Assembly (NCBI GenBank): GCA_026168455.1 | Contig: CM047429.1 | Coordinates: forward strand, 32,199,850 to 32,263,849 | Length of the DNA stretch: 64,000 bases | Origin: Theocolax elegans | Taxonomy: Eukaryota; Arthropoda; Insecta; Hymenoptera; Cerocephalidae | Direction: 5' to 3' | Part shown: positions 33,331 through 44,915 of the stretch, piece by piece | How positions within the stretch are numbered: the first letter of the stretch is position 1 | Layout of the letters: every line of letters begins with the position of its first letter | Notes under the pieces: model-generated | What the model was told of the DNA's origin: nothing | The model's database searches: none | Seen by the model: the letters and a program-made list of their open reading frames with translations, nothing else | Program-made: the position numbers and the translations under genes

Positions 33331-33923
33331 TTCCCGGCCGCATATGGATACGGGAAGAGCGACTTTTGCGGCCGGCCGGAGTCTCGCGCGCTCTGATTGG
33401 CTCATAGATTTTCGCAACATCGATGCATAGCAACGGCTGTAGCAACGGCCGCAAAGTTCCCAATATAACATGTGCGTTGCTTAACCTCTCAAGTAAACAT
33501 TGCTAAATTATTTTAAATTTATTAATTGATTTACTACAAGCACTTTTGTTTTTCAAATGTAAACAAATTATCTTGTATAATTGTTTTAATTAATAAAACG
33601 AGAGATAGAAAGAGAGAGCGAGAGTATATATAGAATACTTATGTAGACTGTGCTCATTCTATCTATTTCGTGTCATTTTCAAATTTCACACTATCAATTT
33701 AGTATTGATTTAATATCGGTGATGTAAATACATGTGAAAGAAATATGTTTCATTTTTTTATGTTCAAATTTTAACAGTGCAATTGATATTTGACTACAAA
33801 TGTAAATTTTAATCATGTAAAGACGACTTCTTCTATGCACGCTGTTTATCGCAACTTTGCATTAAAACCGCTTCTAAAGTAATACGATTTAACAATAAAT
33901 TTATACATGCTTATGTATGTATG

Positions 33924-34008
33924 TTATATTTTTGATGCCCGCCCCCGACCAGCAAAAACCTCGGCTTCGCCTCGGTTTTGCAAATGTCGGGCGGGCATCA
34001 AATATATA
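33924..34008. repeat. Long hairpin, CTCGGCTTCGCCTCG loop
   Basis: TTTGATGCCCGCC..CGAC (33931-33949) pairs with GTCGGGCGGGCATCAAA (33986-34002), leaving a two-base bulge. Inside, GCAAAA..CC pairs with GGTTTTGC and the apex is CCTCGGCTTCGCCTCGG. Confidence 0.85.
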
Positions 34009-34166
34009 ACAAACATTGAATATCGCGTGTCACGTCGCGGTACGAGAGGTTACATCTGGATGGCTCTGAAGCAGGCCACGAAAGAAACTGCAGACGAATA
34101 TTGCGGCACCGGGCATTTTCTATTAGTTTACCTAATTATTAGATGTACTTTCGGACTGGGATAAAG

Positions 34167-34306
34167 AAAAATAGTATACGACACTCGGCCAGAATTTTGG
34201 ATGCCCTGGCCTGCGTTTTATGACGACCTCGGCTTCGCCTCGGCCGTCATATCACGCAGGCCAGGAAATCCAACTTTCTGGCCATGTATCGTAATATACT
34301 ATTTCT
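34167..34306. repeat. 140-bp hairpin, same apex
   Basis: Left arm AAATAGTATACGACACTCGGCC..CCTGGCCTGCG, right arm its near-complete inverse ending GTATCGTAATATACTATTTC; the apex is ATGACGACCTCGGCTTCGCC(TCGGCCGTCAT). The outer 20 bases of the right arm recur in hairpin island 1 at 30273. Confidence 0.85.
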
Positions 34307-34310
34307 GCAC

Positions 34311-35834
34311 CGCTCGAAAAAGAGACTGAGGAAGCAAAGGCACTAGTGACAGACACGGCGAAAGTACTCGACGAAAAACTAATTGAAGGCGCGACAGATT
34401 TTACAATTCCCTTCGATAATCAATTAATTAAAAGATCACCCGAACAAGCAAACTCTTCTAAGATTAAAGACGAATTATTTAATAAAGTTAATTTAGACGA
34501 ATTAAGAATAAACACCGGAACAAAACCAAAAAAATTAGATAGGAGTGAAGTTAAAAAACAAATTAATAATAAAACAATGACGTCTCAAATTCGAGGTTTA
34601 TCGCTAAAGGACGCTCTAGACTTAATACCGCGGTTTAACGGTCATATCATAAATTTATCACAATTTTTGGACGGATGCAATGAAGCAAAAGAAATTTTAC
34701 CGTCGGAGTACGAGAAAGAATTAACAAAACTTATTCGAATGCGTTTATATGGGGAAGCTTTAACTTGTGCGCGCGGAGAAAATTTTAATTCTATCAAAGA
34801 GATATCCGATTTTTTCGAAAACACCTTCGGATCAATAAAAACATATTAGGAGTGGATGGGAGAACTTGCTAAATTAAAACAGAAAAACAATGAGACAGTC
34901 GTTGCTTATTTTAATCGGTTACAGGAAATAAAAAATGAAATAGTCAAAGCGGCCGACAGAGAGGGTCGAGTTGCGATAGCAGATCATTTCATGCTTGAAC
35001 TAAGGCGAGATTGTTTAAAATTCTTTTTAAAAGGGCTCCGTTGGGAAATTCGCGCGCGTTTAGGGACTCCAAGTTCTATAAAACAGGCTCGTGAACAAGC
35101 GCTCGAGGTGGAGCGCGAGTTCGCTTGTAGCGTCTTGGACGAGGAGACGCCGAGCCGAGAAGAGGCTCATTTTCGTTCAACTCGAGAAACGCGTAAAGTA
35201 AACTATATTTCGAATAACTCTCCGATTGTATGTCAATATTGTTCTAAGACTGGTCATGGAGCTATAAATTGTTTCAAATTAGCACGAAGTTTTCGGAAAG
35301 ATTTTCCGATATTAACAACCGAGGCAATCCCATAAACAGTTCATACAGCCCACAAAATCGCTCGGATAACAGTCGTAATTATAATAGACCGAATTTACAA
35401 TTTGGTGGTTGGAACGAGTATCAAAATCAGACGGAATTTTTACCAAATAGGGACAGAGATAAAAATGATTCTTTTGTTCGTTATAATAATAATAAATATT
35501 CATCGCAACAATTTAAAAGAAGATCGGGGAAATAATTCCGGGACTTGCGGTGTGCGCGAGCCGGTTAATCCAACTTCCCAAGAATCACGATATATTAATA
35601 ACGAATCGAATAATAATATAAGATCACCAGTTACTTGTTTTCATTGCGGAAAACCCGGTCACATAAAGTGCGATTGTTATAAGTTACAAAGAGAAATAAG
35701 AGAAGGAAATCAAAATCAGGGAAACACCGATACTCTCTCTCCGAGGAGGGTCGAGAGAGAGGCTACGAATCAAATTCCCTCTACTTCGAGCGCGAAAACC
35801 CACTCAAACGTCCCCTCCGCACCGCGAAAATAAA
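34311..35834 (+). pseudogene. gag of element C, capsid and zinc knuckles
   Basis: Frame 34319-34849 gives LIEGATDFTIPFDNQLIK, LKDALDLIPRFNG and a Ty3/gypsy capsid segment (MRLYGEALTCARG, ISDFFENTFGS). An in-frame TAG at 34847 separates it from 34856-35335 (ELAKLKQKNNETVVAYFNRL, DCLKFFLKGLRWEIRARLG). There are two CCHC knuckles: CQYCSKTGHGAINC (~35231) and CFHCGKPGHIKCDC (~35636, CX2CX4HX4C), reached by frame changes through a low-complexity N/R/S-rich linker. It encodes the retroelement particle and RNA-binding protein. The stop and frame changes make it defective, unless some frame changes are natural gag-pol shifts. Confidence 0.75.
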
Positions 35835-35835
35835 T

Positions 35836-38800
35836 TTAAGCCAACAAAGTTCAGCCCCGGTCGTAATCTTCGATACCGGTCAGTTAAGACGTCCGTTAAA
35901 ATTCTTGCTAGATACAGGAGCATCGGTAAGTCTAATTAAAGAGTCAGAGGTAGACTCTCGCGTAAAAATTGACGAAAATGATATTATATTGTTAAAAGGC
36001 ATAACTGACCACTCATTAACTACTCGTGGTAAAATTAAAATAGATTTCGAAGGATCTCCCGTGGAACTCAATTTAGTACATGATTCGTTCCCTATACAAC
36101 AAGACGGAATCTTAGGCACCGATTTTTTCCGTAGAAACGATGCAAAAATCAATTATTTGGAACAATATTTAGAATTTAACGGATTAATCCTCCCCTTTAA
36201 AAATGCAAATAATATGCAAACGGATGAATCGATATATATAATGGAGAATATCGAAAATTATGACCGAAAATCAATACGATATATGCCAAAACCAAGGGAA
36301 AACAATGGTTATACGAACATGAAAAATTCAAGATTTTATAATTATACCGATAGTGACTCTGAAACGTCAAGTGATTTTCATTTACACGAAAATGATGAAA
36401 CGTTTATAAAATTTGACACAAATGAATCGTATGAAATCTACGAACAAGAACAAAAAAATGAAAGAAATCAAAATAGCAACGACAAAAACCTATACAATCA
36501 CAGTGAAAAAGAACAAGAGTTATATGACGATTATAAAAATGACGAAATACAAGTACATCAGATCGACGAGGAGTCGGATCTAAAGAATAATACATGTAAA
36601 GCAAGTGAAAATTGTTATGGATTAATGAAGGAAGAACGATTACAAATAAATAATAGAAAAGCGCAGCCACGGGTATGTGATGTGACTGAGCCACGTATTA
36701 AAGAAAAATTTGATGAAATTACTGAACATTATGGTATTATTGAAGCACCATTGTTCGATAGAATGGCTGAGAGTCCATCCTGTACTAATTATGAAAACGA
36801 AGTTGACCTGAAGTATGATATTGAAAATGAAATAAAAAAAGAAGAACATTTATTGGATGAGACAGTCAATAATTGCCGAGTACAAATGGATTATGAAATC
36901 GAGGAGGGCGATAAATGCAGACCTCGTGAAAATAAGGAAGATTTTGTTGATAAAAAGTTGAATTGTCAAGTACGAATGGATTACGAAATCGAGGAGGGCG
37001 ATAAATGCGGACCTCGTGATAAAAATGTTAGTTATGTTTGTAAATTGAATAACGAAGAATTGGTTATGTCGGGGAAAAAGTTAGATACTATCCCGAGAAC
37101 CGAAATATTATGGATAAACAAACAAGGAACTGAAGAAACTGGAAATGAGATAAATAATGAGAATTTAATAAACATACAGGAAGAAAATGAACAGGATGAG
37201 GACCCTAGCGATTTTTTATTGAATGAACGAGTTATAAACGAAAATTTACGAAGTGAATTTGTTGAAGCCATACACGAAAACGAAATGAATAACAGTTATT
37301 TGGTTTATTCAAATAAACCTTATATTAATAATTTTTATAGTTATGAAAGTGAAGAGGTCGACATACACGACATTTCTGACGATCGATCTGAAGCGAGGAT
37401 ACTTAACATAACGGAGGATACAAGTGCACTTAATCGTAATGAACGGTTAAAAGAAGCCTTGCATTTTGATAAAATGGACGAGGAACAAAGACAATCTACA
37501 GAAAATTTAATTGATATATATTCGGATTGTTTCTGTCTAAAAGGAGAAAAATTAGGCGTGACAAATGCTATAGAACATAAGATACCGACTGTCGACGACA
37601 TACCAATCACAGCTAAGCCATATAGATTTCCTCATGCTCTCAAAAGCGAACTTGATAAACAATTAAAAGAAATGATTGAAGGAGACATAATTGAACCATC
37701 AAGTTCCAATTATACATCACCTGTTTTTCTAGTAACGAAAAAGCCTGATAGTCAGGGTAATAAACGATACCGACTAGTTGTCGATTTTCGACAATTAAAC
37801 GATAAAACCGTAAAAGATCGATACCTATTACCTAATATACTAGATATTATCGATCAAATCGGACCAGAAAATCGTGTATTCACCGTTTTGGATTTATGTC
37901 AAGGATTTTTACAAGTCCCGTTAGCTCAAGAAGATCGACATAAAACAGCTTTCGCCTCTTCATTCGGTTTATTTCAATTTAAAACAATGCCTATGGGATT
38001 ATGGAATTCTCCAGCCACTTTTCAAAGGATGATTGATCGTGTTTTCGAAGGCATGCGAGGCAAAGAAATATTTTTATTCCTTGACGACGCAGTTATATAC
38101 GCTAAAAATATTCAGGAACATAACCAAAAGTTTGAAAAATTTTTGCAAAGAGTACGCGCCGCAAATCTGAAATTACAGCCAGACAAATGTGAATTTTTGA
38201 AGAGAGAAGTAGTGTATCTGGGACACGTACTATCACCAGAAGGTGTTTTGCCGGATCCAACAAAATTAGAAGCAGTAAAAAAATTTCCAATTCCAAAAAC
38301 AGTGAAAAACATACGACAATTTTTAGGATTAGCAGGTTATTATAGACGATTCATTGCGAATTTTTCGGGTATTGCTAGACCATTAAGTAATTTATTAAAG
38401 AAAGACGCACCCTTCCTATGGTCCAGCGAGGTTCAAAAGGCATTCGATGATTTAAGAGAAAAATTGTGTAAACAACCAATACTACAAATTGCAGATTTTA
38501 ATAAACCATTTATAGTGACTTGTGACGCTAGCGGTACAGCAATAGGAGCAAGATTATCACAAGGAGAGGTGGGAACCGACCTACCAGTTGCTTATGTTTC
38601 ACGAGTATTAAACAAAGCCGAGCAAAAATATGATACTTACTCATGGGAAGCATTAGCCATACTGTATGCCGTTACTCAGTTCGATTGCTATTTAAGAGGT
38701 CGTCGTTTCCTCATTATAACAGATCATAAACCACTTGTTTGGTTTAAAAACTCAGTAGATCCGACATCCAGAGTTAGTAGATGGAGAATAAAACTGAATG

Positions 38801-40641
38801 CATACGACTTTGACATCGTATACAAAGCCGGTAAAAGTAACGTTAATGCTGACGCGTTATCAAGAAATCCAATAGAAGAACCCGTTTATGTTATTAAAAA
38901 TCATTCTATGGAAACACGCAGTCGCGCAGGAAAAATAACACGGCCAAACTACAATGAAAAGAGAGCAAAACGATCCAACAAGTCAAATATATCAAAAGAA
39001 CCAGTCAAAAACCTTCCTATAATACAAGAAGTCCCCGAGGAAATTGAAACGATAGTCAACTCAGACAAAAGATTACAACCCATGGAGATAGATAATTTTA
39101 ACAACAAATTTGACGAGTCCTGGGTAGAGAAGGATGTTTACGAAGAACCAAATGATGAAAAGAAATTCATTGAAGTTAAAGAACAACTCTTTATGAGAAA
39201 AGATAATTACGTTTATTTCATAACTACGACTGGAATGCCTTTAGATGAAGGATCCACAAATTTGGCTTCCAAATTATCACTACCTCATTTTTCCAATTTA
39301 AATCCAGGAGAAATAAGAATCAATAACAAAAACGGAAAAATGCATTTTGCTATGGTGTTACGTGACGAAGAGCGACTGAGTACTTCAGAAATTATTAATA
39401 ATCTAAAAACGAATCTATTAAATTTGAAAAATATTATATTAAAAGAAAAATTACGTTCAATAAGTATCGCGAAGAGCGAATTTATTGAAAACGTTTCATG
39501 GAACGAAATATTGAAACAAATAAGTATAACTCTACGAAAAATTAATGTAAAAATAATTATTTGTTTAGGATTCATAAAATGTGTGGAGGAGAGTAATAGG
39601 GAAAATATTCTTCGCGAAATGCACGAGTCTGCTTGTGCAGGGCATAAAGGGGTAACAAAAACCTATAAACGTATAAAACAACGTTTTTATTGGCCAGATA
39701 TTAAGAAAGATGTACAAAACTACATTAGACATTGTTTAACTTGCCAACTAAAAAAATTGGTTCGTGTTAAAACTAAACAACGTATGATAATAACAGATAC
39801 TCCGTACTCGGCTATGGAATCCATATCAGTCGATCTTGTGGGACCATTTCCCAGATCTCGAAATAATAACAATAATATATTAACCATTCAATGTAACCTT
39901 TCAAAATACTGTATGGCGATACCCATACCAGACGCGACCGCGGCCACGATCGCCGAAGCGTTAGTCCGTCGACACTTTTCAATTTTTAGCGCCCCGTTGT
40001 TAATTATCTCCGACCAAGGTACCTCATTTTTAAGTAGTCTGATGAGAGAATTAGCGAAAATTTTTAAGATTAAACAAGTTAAAACCACGGCTTATCACCC
40101 TCAGTCCAACTCCGTTGAGCGTTTTCATAGCAGTTTAGCAGATTATTTAAAAACAATGATAGAAAGAAATGACGCATGGGATGAGTTATGCGAATTAGCC
40201 GCGTTTTCGTATAATACGTCGGTACATGAGGGTCATCTCTACACACCTTTTGAAATTGTTTTTGCACGAAAAGCGCGACTACCATCAAACGAACCTTTAG
40301 ACCCACGAGAACGAGTTCCAACGTATGATGATTACATTATAAATTTATGACAACGTTTAAACGAAATACAGGGAATCACGCGAGAAAAATTAATAGCTTC
40401 TAAACATAGGTCGAAATTCTATTACGACAGGAAAGCCAATCATCAAGAATTTCAGACAGGGGATAATGTCTGGTTATTAAAAGGAGGGAAGAAATACAAA
40501 CTAGGCGACCAATATACTGGACCACATCGGATTTTAGAAATAGTTAATAACAAGGGAAATGTAAAAATAGAGCTAGCTCATAATAAAACGAAAATAGTGC
40601 ATGTTAATAGGTTAAGATATTCATATATGGAACCTTTGTAG
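35836..40641 (+). pseudogene. pol of element C: protease, RT, RNase H, integrase
   Basis: A long frame with one internal stop (TGA at 40348). Protease lies at ~35860-36190 (FLLDTGASVSLI, ILGTDFF). Then comes an unusual ~400-residue acidic N/E/D-rich linker to ~37480 with a duplicated ~25-residue segment. RT covers ~37600-38120 (RYRLVVDFRQLND, VLDLCQGFLQVP, catalytic FLFLDDAVIY, i.e. FLDD instead of YLDD). RNase H covers ~38500-38870 (TCDASGTAIGA, TDHKPLVWF). The integrase zinc domain is at ~39610-39760 (HESACAGHKG, HCLTC), and the DDE core at ~39830-40140 (VDLVGP, ISDQGTSF, QSNSVERFH). After the stop, the same frame continues (QRLNEIQGITREK, GPHRILEI) to TAG at 40639. Ty3/gypsy order. No env follows. 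Confidence 0.9.
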
Positions 40642-40729
40642 TGCCTAAACATAGGTATATAATATATAATAGCCCCAATGTGCTTGAAAATATGTATACG
40701 CACATATATATATATATATATATATATAT
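40642..40729. repeat. (TA)n tract at the palindrome edge
   Basis: A ~24-base TA tract directly left of the palindromic element; a similar tract lies left of the second copy (52772-52791). This suggests TA-rich target preference. Confidence 0.7.
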
Positions 40730-42383
40730 GGGTGGTTCTCTGTGACATCGAAGATGAAAAAAATAAATATTGCTATAACTGTGGGAATATGTTTTAGAGG
40801 TATCCAGTAGTTCTCCTGAATTTTTTCAGATTTTTTCTGGGCCATTATTTTAAGTTACAGAGAGTCAAAGTTGACATTTTAGCACTTTTTTGCATTACAT
40901 GCCCATTTTCATGAATTTTTAGCTCCCAGGGGATGCATTTTTCACTAAAAACATAAGTATGACTTTTTTTGTAAAATTTTCCGAACTTTCATTAAAAATA
41001 CTTTTAAAGGCATAAATGTATGCTGTCACACTCTTGTAAGCCATTTAAACCTTAAATAGTGAAAATCAGCAATTCTGCTCCGGTCTCTGGTAACCTAATA
41101 CTGTCTAAAAGATGTCTTTTTATAGTCAGAAACTGCCTAAAAATTTCCAGAGTGGATCTAAATCATTAAGATCACTTATGGTCAAAATATCCGGGAAAAG
41201 TGCCCGAAATATTAATAGAAATGTATATTTGTTGCCTTATAACGATGAATCTATTAGCATGATTATTGCAAAAAAATTTGTGCACTTACCTTGGAGTGGT
41301 AGAAAAGTATCTTCACTTGTTTTAGTATCCATCTAATCCCCTGTAAGCTGCTAAAAATACAAATATTATTATACAAATGTAAAAAATTAATTTTTAAACA
41401 TTTATAATGCTGAATTTTTAGTTTTACATCCTTTACAAGAATTATAATACTAATCTGAAGGATTACTATAAATATATAAACATCATTATTACAATAACTG
41501 AATATACGTATTTAATACAAAAGATATATAAATAAATCGGATATATAATTATAATGAATAATTTGATAACGTGACAGTGACAAGTTTGTGAAATCTAAAC
41601 AATGTATTGCTGAATAATAATAATAATAATATTGATACTTTTATAGTAATCCTTCAGATTAGTAGTATAATTCTTGTAAGGGATGTAAAACTAAAAATCC
41701 AGCATTATAAATGTTTAAAAAATAATTTTTTATAATTTTATAATAATATTTGTATTTTTAGCAGCTTTCAGGGGATGAGGTGGATACTGAAACAAGAGGA
41801 GATACTTTTCTACTATTCCAAGGTAAGTGCATAAATTTTTTTGCAATGATCATGCTACTAGATTCATCGTTATAAGGCAACAAATATACATTTCTATTAA
41901 TATTTCGGGCACTTTTCCCGGATATTTTGACCATAAGTGATCTTAATGATTTAGACCCACTCTGGAAATTTTTAGGCAGTTTCCGACTATAAAAAGACAT
42001 CTTTTAGACAGTATTAGGTTACCAGAGACCGGAGCAGAATTGCTGATTTTCACTATTTAAGGTTTAAATGGCTTACAAGAGTGTGACAGCATACATTTAT
42101 GTCTTTAAAAGTATTTTTAATGAAAAGTTCGGAAAATTTTACAAAAAAAGTCATACTTATGTTTTTAGTGAAAAATGCATCCCCTGGGAGCTAAAAATTC
42201 ATGAAAATGGGCATATAATGCAAAAAAGTGCTAAAATGTCAACTTTGACTCTCTGTAACTTAAAATAATGGCCCAGAAAAAATCTGAAAAAATTCAGGAG
42301 AACTACTGGATACCTCTAAAACATATTCCCACAGTTATAGCAATATTTATTTTTTTCATCTTCGATGTCACAGGGAACCACCC
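40730..42383. mobile_element. Giant palindromic element X, copy 1
   Basis: Starts GGGTGGTTCTCTGTGACATC and ends in the inverse. Inverted arms of about 745 bp (40730-41475 and 41638-42383) are nearly identical, around a ~160-bp AT-rich centre. Flanked by TA repeats. No transposase. Each arm has the same short open frames of ~66-80 codons (for example 41112-41336 + and 41758-42000 -, beginning MSFYS.KLPKNFQSGSKS). It is inserted downstream of pol in element C. A second copy is at 52792-60183. It could be a Tc1/mariner-type foldback, but no family can be proved. Confidence 0.85.
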
Positions 42384-44915
42384 ATATATAAATTTTACAG
42401 TTCTAAAAGGTTGTTAATAGTATAATATTTACTATCTTGTAATCACAATTGGCATACATTGATCTTAAAATAAAATAATTTCAATTTATCTGACTTTATA
42501 CAAAAAAACGATATAAAAATAATATGTATATATCTAAATTAACGACGAAAATAAACTACAACGAAATAATATTTTTTATTATACAGAAAGATCATTACAA
42601 GAAAAGCATACACTCACTTAAATTAAATAAATACGCGATTATTAAATTAAAAAAGAATCAGGCAAATAACAAAAAAAATAACTTATCCTTCCTACATACC
42701 ATTCAAAATGTAAACATATATAAATAATTACAACTGAACTCACCTTGACTCTAGTAATTCTGTTAATTAGTCATACTTTCTTACAGAACGCGCAGGTATA
42801 AATATATATGGATAGTTTGGCATAATAGAAAACAAAATAATCTAACACTAGGCTCATGGACATACGAGAATCGGTACAACAACGATTGCAAAGAAACGAG
42901 AAGAGGAGGGAAAAGAAAGATTTTTTAAAATTAATAAAAAAAAGGGGTTGAAAACTTCATTAATTAAAGTAATTAAGTAAAGTAAACTCACCAATAGTAT
43001 CAATACACACGTCGGATAAAATCGTAGATACAAATTCAAAATATGAGAATATTACAAATATCGATAAAAAAAAAAATGCAGCAAATTCGATTAATTATGT
43101 AATTTTGTGAATAAAGTACAAAATTCAACTATTAATAAAAACAATAATAATAAAATTGTACAATTTAGTGTTTATGCCAATGTAGTTCATACTACTGTTC
43201 AATCTAATACTTTTTTCATAAATACTGATTTAAACAAACTATGTATATAAAAGAAAAAGGTTTAAAAAAATAAAAACAACATTTATTATCATACGATTAA
43301 TTCCATACGATTATTCAATTTTTATATAGAACTAGTAATATAAAACCTAAGACAGGCACATTAGAAGATTTTCCTCTTATTTATAAACAATAGGTATGCT
43401 AATTGTTTCGAATGGTATAAAAAAAAACGTACATAACAAATAAATTTTTAAATTTTAACAATTTAAGATATCCAATGATAATTGATACAGATAGATAATA
43501 TTTTTCTCATGTTAATATTACCAATAAAACAATGTGTAGCAAAAAAAATTACAAAAGTAATATAATTAGTAAAATTCTGGTAAATTTATTAAATATTATT
43601 CAAAATTAATATTCTTTCATTGGAGACTAAAAAGTAAACAAATTCAAACGATTTCTCTTTATTTACTTCAACATAACAAATAAGTTTCTACAGTTGTTAG
43701 TTTAAATAGAATCAAGAAAACGACGAATATTTAAATTTTTCCTCAAAAAAATAAAAATAAAAAGAGTGTAAATTAGTCATTTTAACGTGAAACATAATGG
43801 CATTAAGCGAATAAAAACGAACGTTGCTGACACAATTCTATGATACGCAAGCATTGGACAGTTCTGTAACTTCTTCGGTTACTCTGTCGTACCGTTTATT
43901 CAGTGTAGTCCACTCTTTCTCCCAAGATATAGGAGGATGGTTCTACATGGGCCTACTTAGCCTACTCAATTTTCGCACTGTCACTTATGTATTGCTCATT
44001 TTATTTTTTCATTTGTATCGATTGCATCTTTTTCTTATGAAACTAAATTAACTATTTCTCAATTATATATTATATTATATTAAAAGTGAATCTTTGTTTA
44101 TAATGGCTGCAAAGAAAATTCTAAAAAAAAAAGTCAAAAAATTATGTCTTCGTTTTATTTTGGGGGGGAGGGGGAGCGAAGAAAATCAAATTGTCTTCAC
44201 TCCTAATCTTTTTTATAAAAATATATATAAATATATTATTAAGATAGGATGTACTAACATTGTTCACATTGAAGGGAGAACCTATATTGCATAAGAACAA
44301 GACATTTTTTTTTTCTTCTCTTCAACAATTCGTAATAGTAGAATTATTAATTGAATAAATGTAAAAAAAAAGGAAACTAATATCTAACTCTTTTCTTTGA
44401 CTTTTTAGAAAATATATATGTAAGCATACAAATATTATAGAAGAAAATTGAAAATTTTGTAAAAAAAATGTGGCTACGAGAAAAAAAATACTAGTAACAT
44501 ATATTTTTAACATGACTTGATGTATACTAAAAATTAAGGGTACAAACTAAAGATAAATAAATTTTTTTGTTAACTATAGAAAACACATTTAATAATAATT
44601 ATACAATTTTTCGGAATATCTATAATAAATTGTAATAATAAAACTTATCTATTTGTATAGGTGAATTATATCAATACTGTTAAACTGTTTGAAATAATGT
44701 ACTCGAAGTATGTAACATAATAACACGCGAAATTGAACTACGAAATAAATAATTGCAATATGGTTTATAAAGTTCACCATAAGAAATAAAGAAAAATTAA
44801 TCGAAATAATGTTTATAATTTAAAATTAAGTATGATATCTTATGTTAAGAGAAATAATAATATAATAATAATATTGATCAACTACGAAGGCGTCGTTTTT
44901 AAAAAGGGGGGGAGT
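42384..44915 (+). other. 3' untranslated region of element C with polypurine tract
   Basis: About 2.5 kb of AT-rich DNA between pol and the 3' LTR. No env-like protein: the best frame (43824-44051, 75 codons) has one hydrophobic stretch but no start context or conserved motif. The purine run AAAAAGGGGGGGAG at 44901-44914, directly before the LTR, is the polypurine tract for plus-strand priming. Confidence 0.6.

Larger units (their letters stand above)
33305..34310. mobile_element. 1-kb hairpin-bearing insert in gag C
   Basis: This segment interrupts gag and shares no coding with it. Near its left side TTTGCGGCC (33366) pairs with GGCCGCAAA (33447). It then carries a (GA)n stretch (~33602-33625) and two long hairpins (33924-34008 and 34167-34306), each with the loop core CTCGGCTTCGCCTCGG. 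A short direct repeat CGAAA (33320, 34315) may be the target duplication. Open stretches (for example RGTRGYIWMALKQATKETADEY) are not recognised. It does not fit a standard element type. Confidence 0.5.

Noticed and set aside
34346..34849. Host gene with coiled coil
   Set aside because: It continues into a Ty3/gypsy capsid and zinc-knuckle region and belongs to gag of element C.
42068..42268. Small conserved gene in palindrome arms as a host gene
   Set aside because: The frame recurs in the arms of both X copies, so it is part of the repeat; coding status is unproved.
43824..44051. Envelope gene of element C
   Set aside because: Only 75 codons with one hydrophobic stretch, no signal or fusion motifs; the region is AT-rich noncoding.
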